64,000 bases of DNA from Polytrichum commune (GCA_950295325.1 OX485807.1:45166440-45230439), one strand, 5' to 3'; positions 11,644-22,925 are shown, counted from the first letter of the stretch. The notes: generated by a model not told the origin, from the letters alone. Translations and numbers: made by a program.

Positions 11644-14037
11644 ATATCTGAGGCCTTCTTTTTTATAGCGTCGGGTCTGTATTCCCTACTTTTGATTCAT
11701 GTCTTCGGCTCATTCACAGTATTTACTGGACCTTAACACTCCAAAAGCCTTGCGCCTTCTTTCATGGTTTACTGGTTACCTCTATCTGTAACTGTTGTCA
11801 TAGCCTTGACACTTACGAGGGTATTATGTGCTATGACGATCATGTGAGACTCATGTGGTCTACTGCTTTGCTGATGTTGAATGGGGGAAGTGATTTGTTG
11901 ACTACTAGCTGAATCTGATAGATCCCACTTACAAACTTGTGGCAGATTGTTCCTGGGAGCTTGTTGCGTACATGAAAGAACTCTCCACAGACATTACCAA
12001 CAAAGGGCAGTTCTGGATACCAGCTGATAGCGAAGGATGGCATCATGGTTTCACAATCTCAACCATCAAGTCAATGCAAAGTGAGATTTTGGACTTGCAG
12101 TTGTATGTAGAGCATCCTGTTGAAGAACCATCAAATAGAAACTGAAAAGAGGACCAAGACAATGTGAATGAAATATGTTTCTGGAATGTGGGTGGCCTAT
12201 CAACATGCCATATTAATACATCGTCTGGTCCTCACTAGACACCTAAAGGACAGAAATCGTAATGACTACTAGTATAAGTGTATATAGGACCAAAAATTGT
12301 GAGAATATTTCAGGCATCCATCAACTTGAATGTGTTGACATACATAGTGTGTGTGGTTACCACAAAGAGCAATTGCTATCTGCAACAGAATAGCTCAGCA
12401 AGGCAACATGACAATAGCAACATGCAAAAAACAATTCCATTTGAACACCTAAATCACCCAAATTTTGGTACAAAAGTAATTTAAAAACTCATTGTGCAAC
12501 TGTAAATTTTGCAGAATGATGTGTTCTAATACTGCCTATAATAGAGAGTTGCAAATCTTTCAAGCAAAGGCTTTGAAGAACCTCAATCCGGCCGCACTTA
12601 TTTGTGTAGCCCTTCTCTATTGCCTAGTTCAAAGACGATGACTCCATCAAGCCCTTTACCGTTTTCAATCTAGAAAAAATGCTATATACTTCTGGGCCAG
12701 AAATGTACATCCTTCATAGATCATAGAACCTTTCCTTCGCCGCTCAGGATGAAACTCTTGAGGCCATAGTAAGGTTAGGGTTTAAGAAGAGACTCTTTTG
12801 GACAGCTCCGAAGTCTGGTAGAAGAGATTGCAAAGAGGGGTTACGCTAGAGATTTTATTGTTGGTGAAGCTGGACCAGAGGAGGACAGTGGTGTAACCCG
12901 AGCATTGCTCTCCAACTACTCTCGAACTCCGCTTGGGATGACTCCATTGCCAACTTCTCAACGAACTCCTGGTCGCAAAGGAGATGCAATCATGATGGAG
13001 GCAGAGGTGAGTACTCTTTCACATTCAAGGACAGTAATGAGAATCGCAAGGTGGTTTCTTTTGTCATCACCATACTGCAAGAATAATAATGCAGCAGTAC
13101 TCAGAAGAGTCCCTTATGTCAATATTAGGAACAAGTTCCACCAAGTTTAACACAATGTGTATTTGGTATAAGGGTACATTTTAAACGTTGATGGTGGATA
13201 GTCTAGTTATCATTGTTTCTTTGCTAAGTGATGTGGGGATCTATGTAATGTTAAAGATTGAAGCCCTTATATGAATTTCATTTTGAAGGGATCTCAAATT
13301 TCAACTCTTGAGTTCAAGGGTTCAAATCCAAGACAGCAATTCAAGAATATAGAAATGAAATACAAAACTCATATTAAACTTGTGCATGAATTATATGGTA
13401 CATGTTTCCAGTACAATGTACAGAATTAAGAATCAACCATCTAACTCTACTTCTTGTAGTGACAATGCCCTATGCTTGTTGGTTCTTGTGGTAGACATAT
13501 TATAATGAAGACTTCAAGTGACATCTTCATTTCCAATTTGGGGTTGTTTTGAAAGAGGTATATTTTGAAGGGCCAAATCGTGTTTGAAGGGCATTGAAGA
13601 CTTCAATCTTGGAACACTGGATGTATAATGACCAAAGTAATATCAAGTGTGACCACTAAAGGATGCACAAATCTTAGTAAGAGCGTCTGTTTGTCATCCA
13701 ACATTTATTGAGAATGGGGTGCAGTGGCCTTGCTAGCAACGGGCAGCTGGCCAAAAACCTCGTGGCCTCCTGAAACTGATCTTTTTACTGCCCGCCGCCC
13801 TACAGTAAGATAAATATTGGACCTCATGCCGTCCGTCGGTTGCCAACTATGTCAATGGATATCTTGGATCACTACATTAAAGTTATCTATGATCATGTAG
13901 ATAAATATCAAGCAAATACTTACATATTGGGGATTTAAGTTGTACAGGTGTAACTATAGATACTGTACAGCTGTAGTAATATGCATATATATGCCCACGC
14001 ACGCACGCGCACGCGCGCGCACACACACACACATATA
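11644..14037. other. Unique DNA between E1 and C1
   Basis: No element sequence is recognised. A short open frame at 11939-12145 (69 codons, containing GQFWIPADSEGWHHGF) looks coding-like in composition but has no recognised family. The CDC5 exon relic lies at 12803-13006. A CA/CG-type alternating run (GCACGCGCGC then ACACAC) at about 13996-14033 lies directly beside the C1 insertion site. Confidence 0.5.
12803..13006 (+). pseudogene. CDC5: CDC5-like splicing factor exon fragment
   Basis: The frame reads VEEIAKRGYARDF, then TRALLSNYS, GMTPLP, SQRTPGRKGDAIMMEAE, and stops at a strong donor GTGAGT at 13007. This order matches the conserved middle of plant CDC5 (EEIAK...TRALL.NYSQTP.QGMTP...KGDAIMMEAE), a MYB-related core component of the Prp19/NTC spliceosome complex. 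No other CDC5 exons are visible nearby, and residues usually conserved (TPMRTPQRTP) are altered. It is most likely a stranded exon or part of a decayed gene copy. A real exon of a gene split by transposon insertions cannot be excluded. Confidence 0.8.
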
Positions 14038-14041
14038 CTTT
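14038..14041. repeat. Left target-site duplication of C1 (CTTT)
   Basis: CTTT lies directly before AACACTATATTCG and is repeated at 28105-28108 directly after the right end. Confidence 0.7.
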
Positions 14042-14054
14042 AACACTATATTCG
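14042..14054. repeat. Left terminal inverted repeat of C1
   Basis: AACACTATATTCG, identical to the left end of C2. Inside it comes GGAGACTTTTTG then GAGAC at 14080-14084, that is, a direct GAGAC repeat. The right ends instead carry an inverted GAGACTTT...AAAGTCTC. The left end of C2 has the same direct layout. Confidence 0.8.
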
Positions 14055-14443
14055 GTATTTGGAGACTTTTTGTTGATTATGAGACTATATAAGGATGCAC
14101 ATTTCAAAATTGGACCAATAATGACGACTAAAAATCCCATATGTATAATGGTATGCTACTATTATTATACATAAAGGCATGGAAGTGAAAAAAAATGTGA
14201 GGCATACATGAAAATAGTTGCGTATGAAATGACAACTCGTTATGAATGGAAGGGAAGATGCGAAGAATGAATGGAAGTTGAATGAATTAATTGGGATAGA
14301 AATACAATTATAATGGAAATACCATCAATGTCTTGAGTAACTTGGAATAGCATAGAAAGTAAGCACTTAAATATGTTCTACACCTAAGCCCATTTAGGGA
14401 GTCCGTCCCACTAGTACGCTTCTAGTCACACTAGTCCGACCCA
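14055..14443. other. Left subterminal non-coding region of C1
   Basis: AT-rich, with no gene. It probably holds the 3' untranslated end of B-II, which reads leftward toward the terminus. Confidence 0.5.
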
Positions 14444-15351
14444 CTATTTTTTTTTTGCGGCTAAGTCCTTTTTTTGGGCGGCCTCCATGGCTCTAAAAAT
14501 CTCAGGCCCACGACTGTATCCTTGTGTGTTGCCTGGAAAGGAATATGTGTCGTTCTTGCATGTTTCAGGACGCGCTCCCGAATTGTACGAGGTGGTATTA
14601 TAAGTAGAATACGAGGGCGTTTGCGAAAGGGAACGTCTTGCGCTTCTCCGGAGGGCCAGAGAACGATCGGACTCGGAAGATGCGGCCTTGAGGGCGTGCC
14701 TTGGCACTGACGAAGTCGAGGAGGGTTGGCCACCAAGCGAGCGGGGAGCCACCTGCCAAAAAACGCCATAGGAAGATAATAATAAGAACGGAGTGGGGAA
14801 ATGAGGAAGGGCGGTTTGGGATGGGCGCTCGTAAACCTCTTGGCACGCGCAGACAAAGAGGAAAGCAACGGTGAATATGGGTTTAGGGACAAAGAAGGGC
14901 ACCTTGGATTTGGTGACGTCGATCCCGGGGACGATGGGGGTGTCGAGGAGAGCATACGAATCCGGTTGAATTGCGGCACTGTTCAGTAATGTGGGGGAAA
15001 CATGGCAAGGAGGGCCAACGACCGGGGATGGGTTTGCAGGAGGAGGAACGGGGACGACGGGGGAGGGGTCGCACCGGGTTGCTTCCAGGTGGAGACGTCG
15101 GCTCGGCCCACGACGAGCGACGGCGTCGTCCCTCGAGGGCGACACATGCCCCAAACGAACGAGCGTCCGCTTCTCCTTGGAGAGGGGGGAGGGCGACGGG
15201 GCGAATGCCCGGGGGACAACCCTGGGGGGCGGGCTGTTGACAACACCGTCGTCGACGTCCCGGGAGTAGTCCACGGCCGAGGCTGCATCCACCGCCGAGA
15301 AGTGGTAGAGTGAGGGGATCACGGAATACGTCACGCCGCGGGAAGGGGAGC
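14444..15351 (-). CDS. B-II gene of C1: small Pro/Ser-rich protein, unknown function
   Basis: The exon with the 3' acceptor at about 14753-14755 (CAG, exon from 14752) encodes VAPRSLGG, SYNSGARPE, GYSRGPEIFRAMEAAQKK and a Lys-rich end. An upstream open stretch to about 15351 encodes SAVDYSRDVDDGVVNSPPP and SPSPLSK. All of these recur in the C2 copy (SYNSGGR, GYSRGAEIFRNVEA, DYSKEPLDAGVVDSPPP). Conservation between diverged copies argues that it is a real coding unit. The exact splicing of the first part is not resolved, and no convincing start ATG is seen. It begins about 175 bp after the B stop codon, so it could instead be alternative 3' exons of B. A degenerate type I palindrome lies at about 15154-15170. 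Confidence 0.55.
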
Positions 15352-15525
15352 CTGGGGACGAGGGGGGACGGGAAAGGCCGTGGAGGACGGGGGCGTCACA
15401 TATGGGGGCAAACTATGGGGAACAACAACAATAACAACAACAACACAGACAACAAAGACATCCAAAAACGGATGAAGCGTTAGATATGTGAACCAAATGA
15501 TAACACGCACATACATGAAGATATT

Positions 15526-16293
15526 TCAAATGAGTTTATTAAATTTCGCGAGCCTCATGATGCTCTTGTATACATTATCGCGGGGGCTTAGTCCCGCATT
15601 GCCGATGGGGTTGGACCTAACAAAAAAGGGGATGCTACCGGCGTGGAGGACAAGCCTTCTAAGGTACGGCGCTAGCGTATCGACCAAAAATGCGTCCTTC
15701 CTATCTCCGGTCCACGTGTCGGGAAAGATGACGTTGCCCGGGGGGTTCAAAACGCTCTTGGCGGGGCTGTCGTCGACCAGGAGGGTGTTCTCCGGAGTAG
15801 GCCACCACCCGTGGGGGGTCCCCTGAAGCCGGGGGACGCCGCGCCAAAGTCTGGACCTTAGGACCTTGAGGAACTGTTGCCCTCGGCCTCGGCCGCCGAA
15901 CTTGGGAACCGGTAGACCCTTTTCGTCGAGTAGTTCATCGCAGTCCTCTTGCCCGAGGACAAGGCAAGGGCTCGGGAGATCACGGAATAGGAAGTCGACG
16001 ATGGGTTCCGTGTTCTCCATGACCATTGAGCTCCACACAATGACGTGGGCGAACTCGACAACCTCGCGAAGGAAGTCCCGCAAGCCGGGACGGGCGCGGA
16101 CAGCCTTGCGGTTTATTAGGGTGTCGAGCTCGCCGTCATAGTCCCTTTCGTCGGGGTGACGGAAGGGACGCGTGGGGACCCTCGGGATGTGTTCGGTGTG
16201 ACACAACACCCCGTTGAGGTCAAACACGATGAACGGCTTGTTTCGGGTCTGAGGTCCACTCGTGGAGGGGTTGCGACCTATCTCCGGGGGGTC
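15526..16293 (-). CDS. B1 exon 5: FCP1-like HAD domain, C-terminus
   Basis: The acceptor is ATCACAG at 16294-16300. The exon encodes a 255-residue end: motif I FDLNGVL, motif II VIVWSSM, a Lys-bearing QQFLKVLRSRLW segment, and the DDS motif as NTLLVDDSPAKSVLNPPGN, ending KFNKLI and TAA. This is the FCP1/NLI-interacting-factor branch of HAD phosphatases, whose members dephosphorylate phosphoserine proteins such as the RNA polymerase II tail. The second motif I Asp is Asn (DLN) in both element copies; as I recall, a family of plant FCP1-like proteins also has DLNG. Whether it is catalytic is unknown. Confidence 0.85.
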   Translation of the reverse strand, partial: DPPEIGRNPSTSGPQTRNKPFIVFDLNGVLCHTEHIPRVPTRPFRHPDERDYDGELDTLINRKAVRARPGLRDFLREVVEFAHVIVWSSMVMENTEPIVDFLFRDLPSPCLVLGQEDCDELLDEKGLPVPKFGGRGRGQQFLKVLRSRLWRGVPRLQGTPHGWWPTPENTLLVDDSPAKSVLNPPGNVIFPDTWTGDRKDAFLVDTLAPYLRRLVLHAGSIPFFVRSNPIGNAGLSPRDNVYKSIMRLAKFNKLI

Positions 16294-16397
16294 CTGTGAT
16301 TAACAATTCGACTAGTTTAATGCTATGATCCAATAAAGAATTTAGCAAACATGAAGATGCAGTATGGAAAAAGACGAAGGGCGAGAACAAGGGTACA

Positions 16398-16551
16398 TTT
16401 GCGAACGATCGTTCGTGAAAGGCCAGCAGTGACCATGCGCACCATTCACGAACGTTCATTTGTGAATGAACCCTATAGTGCATTTACGAACGGGCGTTCG
16501 TGAAGGAGATGGTCGCGGGGTGGCATCCTTTTACGAGCGTCCGTTCGCGAA
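16398..16551. repeat. Type I palindromes in B1 intron 4
   Basis: Sites start at 16398 (central AT), 16483 (GG) and 16530 (TC), plus a degenerate site near 16444. They are all within the intron between the coil and HAD exons (16294-16883). A further site with central CG lies at 16833-16854 in the same intron. Confidence 0.85.
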
Positions 16552-16832
16552 CGAGGCAGAAATGCACAACAGATTTGAACCCGCATGAACATACACAAAA
16601 CAACCAATGCGAGACGACGCGATTCGATGCAAAAAAATGTTTCATTTATATGAATTCCGTGAAAATTTACAGTTTGTCTCAGATGATAATCTATCGTACA
16701 GGTTCCTAGGGCAACAAGATGCCGTGTCCTACAAAACTGGTCGACCTGAGGAAGCACGCAAAAATGGGCTATCGGAGGTTTCGGATGCCGATGTATACAA
16801 CGCGCCAAAACACAACGCATGTGGTTAGAGAT

Positions 16833-16854
16833 GTTACGAACGCGCGTTCGTAAA
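16833..16854. repeat. Type I palindrome near the 5' end of B1 intron 4
   Basis: GTTACGAACG, CG, CGTTCGTAAA. It lies about 30 bases inside the intron from the donor at 16879-16883 (minus-strand GTAAC). Confidence 0.8.
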
Positions 16855-16883
16855 TGCATGCGGTAGTCTCAAAGATGAGTTAC

Positions 16884-18326
16884 CTCGTCATCGGAGGGAG
16901 GGGCAGCGGCGCTGGATTGAGCGGCAGCTCCCTCCTCAGCGATTAACGAACGCGCGTTCGTCACATCCGCCGCCGCAGGTGCCTCAGTCTCCATTACGTC
17001 GTCAGCACGCGCCGCCTGAGACGTCTGGGTTTGCTGTATGTCGTCCTCCTCGCCACCCAGGTCGAGAGTCTCCATGTGCACGTCCCCAATGCATGCGGGG
17101 GGATGTCGGTCTTCCGCAGGGCTGTCCTCGACGTCCATCCTCTGGACGCCTGCGGTGTCACTCGGGCTCCCCTGCGTGTCCTCCACAATGACCAAGTCAG
17201 TGTGTCGCGCAGTATCATCGCCCCTTGTCCTATCTAGTAAACTGGGGACGACGGTGAAAGGTGCCGTGTCCGTCTGTGAAGGCAGTCCTACCCTTGGTGG
17301 GGGTGGGGTGAGGACTGTTGGACCTGAAGATTCACGAACGTGCGTTCGTAAATCCTCGTCCTCACGGATAGCCGCCGAGATTGCGTCGTGTATGTTGGCG
17401 GTGTCCGTGGGCATTGTAGGGGGTGGAGGAGTCCCCACCGGCGTTGGGTGGGGCGCTGGCTGGTAGGAATGCCTTCCCGGGAAAGGAGCGTGCATGGGGT
17501 ATCCCGCAGGGAATGGGAATGCTACCTGAGGGGCCACTGCAAAGTTCTGCAGCCTGGTCAGCATCGCCAGTATGGCGTCCGTCTTCTCGTTGGAGGACTT
17601 CAGCTCCTCCTCAATTTTTCTCATTTTCCGGGCATTCTCCTCTGCAGCCGCAGCCATGTCTTCCTTCATCTTCTGCTCGAGCTTTGCGTTAAGCTCGGCG
17701 ACGGAAAGGGCCTCCTCCTTGACCCTCTTGTTCTTGTCGAACTCCACCCCAAGCTCGACCATAATGTCAATGTCCCCCTCGTCCTCGTCGGAGACCTCGA
17801 TGATCGCCCCCTCGGGCAACTCCACGTACGGGGTCTTCTTCATCCTCCGTCGCGTGTTGCGGAACAGGTCCAACGTGGGACGGGAGCGTTGGTCGAGGAC
17901 ATCGAGGGTCTCCATTTTCGGGACCGCCAGCCTTTGCTTGGGGGACACTGACGTCGAACAACCTCCTGGCGTGCCGAAGGGCTCCGCGCCTGAGGTAAGC
18001 GCGGGGAGGACATCCTGGGTGGCACCCGCCGAGGATCCAGTACATCCAGCCGGGGTCCCTTGGTATTCTGAAGGCTCCCCCGATGGGGCCAACAACCGGA
18101 GAGGAGTGACATCCAAAGCCTGGAGGATGGCATCGACGTTGACGGAGGGGCCAGGCTCGTCGTCGTCTGTTTCCATGGGCGGCATGCCTTCCTCGGCCGG
18201 CATGTTGAAGTCCGTTCTGGGCACGGACATGTCAGCTAGGTCCATCGTCGACGCTTTTGTCCTGTGGAACTTGTAATCCTCCTCGTCGACGGCGTCAATA
18301 TATGTGTTCACGCACAGCCCCAGCAT
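16884..18326 (-). CDS. B1 exon 4: acidic, Pro-rich low-complexity and coiled-coil region
   Basis: The exon starts at the ATG right after acceptor CTCAG (MLGLCVNTYIDAVDEEDYKFHRTK) and ends DDE at donor GTAACT. It is 481 codons, phase 0 at both ends. The order is a conserved N-terminal segment (C2: MSGLNIYSYVEDADVQFYRTQ), an acidic Pro-rich stretch, RNTRRRMKKTPYVELPE followed by an acidic EVSDEDEGD-type segment (C2: RERRRMKGKKLYG, then SSEDEDDMEL), a Glu/Lys/Ala coiled coil (KEEALSVAELNAKLEQKM), then Pro-rich and acidic tails. Two type I palindromes (16943, 17331) are translated inside it. No enzyme motif is seen; it may be a linker or partner-binding region. Confidence 0.75.
16943..17352. repeat. 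Two type I palindromes inside a B1 coding exon
   Basis: Sites at 16943-16964 (central CG) and 17331-17352 (central TG) lie in the open frame of exon 4. They are translated as TNARS and RTHVRES. The equivalent C2 exon carries two type II palindromes instead. Confidence 0.85.
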
Positions 18327-18354
18327 CTGAGATAAGAAGGCAAAGATTCAGTCA

Positions 18355-18493
18355 TTTACGAACGCGCGTTCGTAAACATGAAGGCTTTGAGCGAGGAAAT
18401 AATAAAAAAACAATTCACAAAACAATCATAAGTATCGGCTGCCCATGGTAAATTGTTTGGAGCATGCAGTGTTTACGAACGAGCGTTCGTAAA
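18355..18493. repeat. Two type I palindromes in B1 intron 3
   Basis: Sites at 18355-18376 (central CG) and 18472-18493 (central AG). They lie in the 188-bp intron 18327-18514. The equivalent 175-bp intron in C2 also has exactly two palindromes, of type II. Confidence 0.88.
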
Positions 18494-18514
18494 AAGTGGT
18501 GTGAGATGGCTTAC

Positions 18515-19110
18515 CATGGCCGCGTACATAAATTTGCTGCCTCCAAATACGTTGTAGACAGTCTCGCCAATCATTGCCAAACCCTGCAATATGGAGACGT
18601 AGAACTCCATCCTCAGCTCCAGCGCCGGGAAGACAGTGTACAAAGTCTCCTGGAAGAGATCCTTTGGAGGTGGGTGAGGGATGCTGTATATCTTCTTGAA
18701 TGTGTTGATCGCCTTTATGGGTGCTCGCCCATTCCTAAGCGCATTGTATGTCAAGAAGATGAGGCTCACCGCTCCCACCTGCCTGTTGCCTCTGGCCTCG
18801 TTTACGGCAACAATTCCCTCCGTCTTCGCTGGCACGTATGTGCTGTGGAAGATGTTGTACTCGAACTTGATCTTGTTCTCATACAAATCGATGACGACGG
18901 ATTGCTTCTCCTGCTCCACAATCCACAGCCATACGTGCGGCTCCCTCATGGTCGGAGATTTGTGCTCCATGAATCTCGCCATGAAAGGGTTGTAAAAAGG
19001 CTCTGTGGTACTTTTGGGCCACCCCCTTTCGAGGGAGCCTAAAAGTATCACACAAGCCCTTCGGTGAAGGTGGCCTGCATTTGCAGGCGCCCAAGCCGAA
19101 CCCGGATGAT
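18515..19110 (-). CDS. B1 exon 3 remnant: DNA-methyltransferase-like C-terminal part
   Basis: The frame from about 19080 reads FYNPFMARFMEHK, REPHVWLWIVE, LELRMEFYVSILQGL and ETVYNVFGGSKFMYAAM, ending at donor GTAAGC (18509-18514). The NVFGGSK...AAM end resembles motif I (DPFxGSGTT) of N4/N6 amino-methyltransferases, which follows the catalytic motif in that class. The usual DPPY box is not visible; WLWIVE may occupy its place. It is therefore called methyltransferase-like only. It aligns with C2 over its whole length; the exon's 5' half is lost here. Confidence 0.6.
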
Positions 19111-21893
19111 AGGTGTATAACGTGAGTAGTTAGATTTTTAAGGGAGATTAAATATGCGTCGTAGTACCTCCGGAGGTTAGGCCTTAGTTTTTTACTAGTG
19201 TGGCTTTAAACTCCACTAACCAATTTCATATCTAGTTCTAACCTTAACCTACAACCTATTCTACGCGCAGACGCACCAGCCTTGAAACCAAGGCAATCCT
19301 AATTTGTGAATTGGGATGGTTCTGATACACCCAACCGGGTGTGACTCATACCACCCCAACTCAACGAACGGAATAACGACAATTTGATGGACCATTCAAT
19401 TCTTCCTATTTCTTTATTTATTTCTATTTAGTTTTCTAAGCGGGGGAACTTGGCCTAAGTCCCACCCTTCACACAAATTCCTTCTTAATTACTTACTTTT
19501 GTTTGCACGTCCTAACTTACTACATTAACATATTAGGCATCACCCCTTACCTCGGGTCTCTTGCCAACAAGGGTTTACGATTTATTTTGTATGTTTTGAT
19601 TGTTAAATGTGTTTACACTGGATAGACCACGAAATGCAACTCAATGGGACCAGGGTGACGGGCGACCTGTAGGTTCAACCTGTTGCGCAATCTTCATAAA
19701 TTGGGGCCATTACTCCCAATCTATGGGGCCAACAACATAATAGTGGATTCGCGGGTCATTAACCCCACCTTTCCACCAACAACATTCAGAGTGGTCGTGT
19801 CGGTGATTAATCCGACTTACCACACACGAAACTTGCTAATAAATGAAGCTACTACCACAAAACATACCAAGGGCCCCGAAAACAATGGAATTGGGTACTC
19901 CCTTGGCGGTCAAGTGGTCAAGCCACTTGACCTTACGAGATAGGTGAGTGGGTTTAGAGATGCGTACCTTAGCCGTGCTCCCTCCAATCCTAAATGGAAG
20001 GCTTAAGGTTAGTTAATTTACCTCAATTTTCCTCGGTTGATTTGGGCTTGATGTAGGCCGAGCCGCTACCTCCTTCCTTGCTCCACTTTCCGAGCGTCGA
20101 CCTTGCCTCCTTCTTTGTAACTAGTTTGGTAGTAAGCGTACCTTAGTTAACAATTAAAATATAAAGTGTTATTCTGCCCTGTAATTTAATCCTAAGCATA
20201 ATATTTATACTTAGTGCACCAAATTATCTTTCCAATGATCTAAAAATCACTCTAATCGGATAAGAAATGCAAAAGTTATGAGGGTTGGAAGTGTGAGGTC
20301 GATTCAACCGACCCTTCCAACCCACCTATCTACCTTCTAACTTCAAAAATTCATAGCACATTCCTTACTACTTGGATCTAGGCTTTCCTTATACCATTGG
20401 AAAGCTATGAACAAGCTCTAACTAGAAAAAATTATGACATCAGCAGGTTAAGCTAATAGAAATTCAGCGGACTCCTTGTAACACAGCAGTCAATCAAGAA
20501 GGCTTAAACTATGTATCTCGCCTTCAACAATTCATATCTAATTCAAATCTTAGTCAAATCAAACGTTCTATATGACCCTGGAGAGATATTAAAAAGATGT
20601 ATTTGATAAAAATATGTGATTAGAAAGGTAAGCCGAAGTGAACCCAGCAGGTCCTCTGTAATGCAGCAGTCAACCAAAAGTTCTCAAACTATGTGTCCCA
20701 TCTTGCACAATTCATATCTAATTCAAATCATGCTCAAATCAAATGTTCTAAGCCATTTTGGAAAGCTACACAAAAGTTCTACTTGGGAAAAATATAATTT
20801 CTTGGAATTAAAATTCCTATTGGGCTCGCAGGTCTGATCCAGCAGCCGCTACCCACAAGACCACCCAGTTTTTCTACTCCATCTTTGAAAATCCATAACT
20901 AATTGTCATCTCAACCAAATCACAAATGGGAAACGGCTATGGATAGCTATATGAAATCTCTCTAAGAGAAAAATGATAAGTATCTTGTTCTAGCTTTTGA
21001 ACTAAGCCTTCAGGGCATTGGCAGATGAGGTCTATAATGCCTCTACTCAAAACTCTACCATCCAACCTACCTCTACAAAAAAAGGAATAATTTTGTTGGT
21101 GTGTTAATAAACACACAACCTAATTAGGAGAGAGAGAGTAGAGGAGGTTCTCAAGCCTTTCTTTTAGACCATTGAGAATACATGCTAAAGGATTTTTTCC
21201 TAACTACATTAAAGCAGGGCTTCGCCCAAAAACTAGAGAAAGAGAGAGAGCTACAAGGTGGAAGGAGGGGTTTTTAAACCCTCTCACAAAAGGGTTGGAC
21301 CCCTCCTCCACCGGATCCATTTTTCAAACCCTTTCCCGAAATTTTGGCTCGGGGGTTTTCCCGGTTGAGGTTGCCACCCTCTCGCCGAGGTGGCTCCGAC
21401 AAAAAACCTTTAGAAATCTTTCTAATTTTTCCGCCATCGAGTTGGCAAGGGGGCAAGTGGGCAAGTATCCCCCTTGCTCTCTTTCTTTTTTATCTTCAAA
21501 ATTCTTCACGCCGATTTTATCTTCTTACGTAAAACACCTCCAATAGTCTTGTGTGCCTCACACTAACTAATAAACTAACACTTGCTTAGCTAGCATCTAC
21601 TAACATTTGCTTAATAACTAGCATCTACTAATATTTGCTTAGCTAGTTGTTTTTACTAGCTAGCATATTTTTTCTACTTTGCTATCTTCTAGCACTACTT
21701 AGTTTCATTTTGACCTTCCTTCTTCTAGGCTAAATGCTAAATGAACTAATTTTCCCTAAATTCCCTATCAATTCTAACTTTTAATGCTAACATTCTAACT
21801 AAAAGTGATCCCGCAGAGTGGTGGACCACTCAAAGGGTTCACAGCTTTCAATTCAGTTTATTATGTGTGAACTTGAACTACTGCATTAAATTT
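19111..21893. other. C1 middle region without genes, not shared with C2
   Basis: This holds no convincing coding frame. It includes a diverged repeat of about 180 bp (20281-20990), a GA-rich and GC-rich block at 21128-21560, and TAGCTAGCATCTACTAAC-like short repeats at 21580-21670. It begins where B-gene homology is cut off, so it is either an insertion that replaced the 5' half of B or a different leader. No target duplication could be paired. Confidence 0.5.
20281..20990. repeat. Diverged tandem repeat, unit about 180 bp
   Basis: Two neighbouring units share CAGCAGTCAA, then about 40 bases on CAATTCATATCTAATTCAAATC, followed by CAAATCAAA and GTTCTA (about 20485-20565 and 20664-20750). Weaker relatives flank them on both sides. 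Confidence 0.5.
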
Positions 21894-21939
21894 ATTATTA
21901 TATTTGTTAATCCGAGACTTTGGAAAGTCTCAAAATAAA
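21894..21939. repeat. Decayed internal terminal repeat (A-end type) inside C1
   Basis: This 46-bp stretch is the inverted counterpart of the C1 right end (28059-28104). Its inner 33 bases match with one change, including the hairpin GAGACTTTGGAAAGTCTC. The outer 13 bases match 9 of 13, and three of the four differences are C to T. It suggests that an A-only element with ends on both sides once existed here, or that a related element was inserted. Confidence 0.6.
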
Positions 21940-22275
21940 TGCAAATGATTTAATATGTGGTTCAAATTCTTATTCGGATGAGATGTATTTGTGCCAAATT
22001 GGTTAGTGTTGCCCATGCAAATCGCTTTATTGTGTCACATTGAATGTATTCTTGTATTTTACTTGTTCTTTATTTGAATACCATGTTCTGAAATAGTATC
22101 CAAAATCATGAAAATGTCCCCAATTACAGAATATGGTGATCGTTGAAAGTTTGGCTCGCATCAAATGTAAGCTACAAATAAATTAAGTTAGTGCAATATG
22201 GATTTATGAGTAGTGAATATAGTTTGTATGTAAACCCTGTTATATGAACTACTGGACATGCACATCCCTCACAAA

Positions 22276-22302
22276 CCCTAAACCCTAAACCCTAAACCCC
22301 TA
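22276..22302. repeat. Telomere-like CCCTAAA block in C1
   Basis: About four CCCTAAA units. The upstream flank aligns with E1 upstream of 4940. Confidence 0.8.
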
Positions 22303-22659
22303 GTTTTTTTTACCATCCGCACTATATGGGGGAATGTTGTGATCCAACCTAATAGTGTTGAGTGCATTTTAATTACACAATGCATAAGTGGGACTCCATA
22401 TAGGTATGGTTTCAATTCATATCATTACACTATCTTATGCACCATTCCAAATTAATTCAACATTTCCACACAATGTTGAATCAATTCACTATTTGCAAAC
22501 CTGGAGTTGCATTTGAATTAAGATATAAAGTATATCTAGGCATGGTTTGAATTCATCTCCTTAATCTACCTTAGTAGCTTGCATGAATTCACCAGACTTT
22601 TTATTGGTGTTCATGCACTTGGTGAGTATTTGCCGCAATAATGTACATAAATGTAATGT

Positions 22660-22854
22660 AGATACATGTAATGTATATATATGTAAAGTATAGATATGTA
22701 AAGTATAGATATGTAAAGTATAGATATATGTAAGAAACATATATATAGATATATATTCACACATATATATAGGTATATAGATATATATTCACATATATAT
22801 ATAGGTATATAGATATATATTCACATATATAGATATATATTTACATATATACAA

Positions 22855-22891
<37 letters not shown>

Positions 22892-22925
22892 AATATATGT
22901 AAATATAAGTAAATATATACATCGA
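22660..22925. repeat. TA-rich microsatellite
   Basis: Repeats of GTAAAGTATAGATAT and ATATATTCACATATATATAGGTATATAG lead into a pure TA run at about 22857-22888. It is at the same relative place as the TA runs of E1 near 6000. Confidence 0.8.

Larger units (their letters stand above)
15526..19110 (-). pseudogene. B gene of C1, 5'-truncated (MTase-like, coil and HAD exons remain)
   Basis: Three exons on the minus strand align exon for exon with C2: about 19110-18515 (C-terminal part of the methyltransferase-like exon), 18326-16884 (low-complexity and coil) and 16293-15526 (FCP1-HAD). Intron phases are all 0, as in C2. The ParB-like exon and the first half of the MTase-like exon are absent; homology stops near 19110, where unrelated DNA begins. 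The remaining frames are open, and the 1443-bp middle exon is divisible by three. A product from this copy would need a new start. Both introns and the middle exon carry type I palindromes. Confidence 0.75.
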
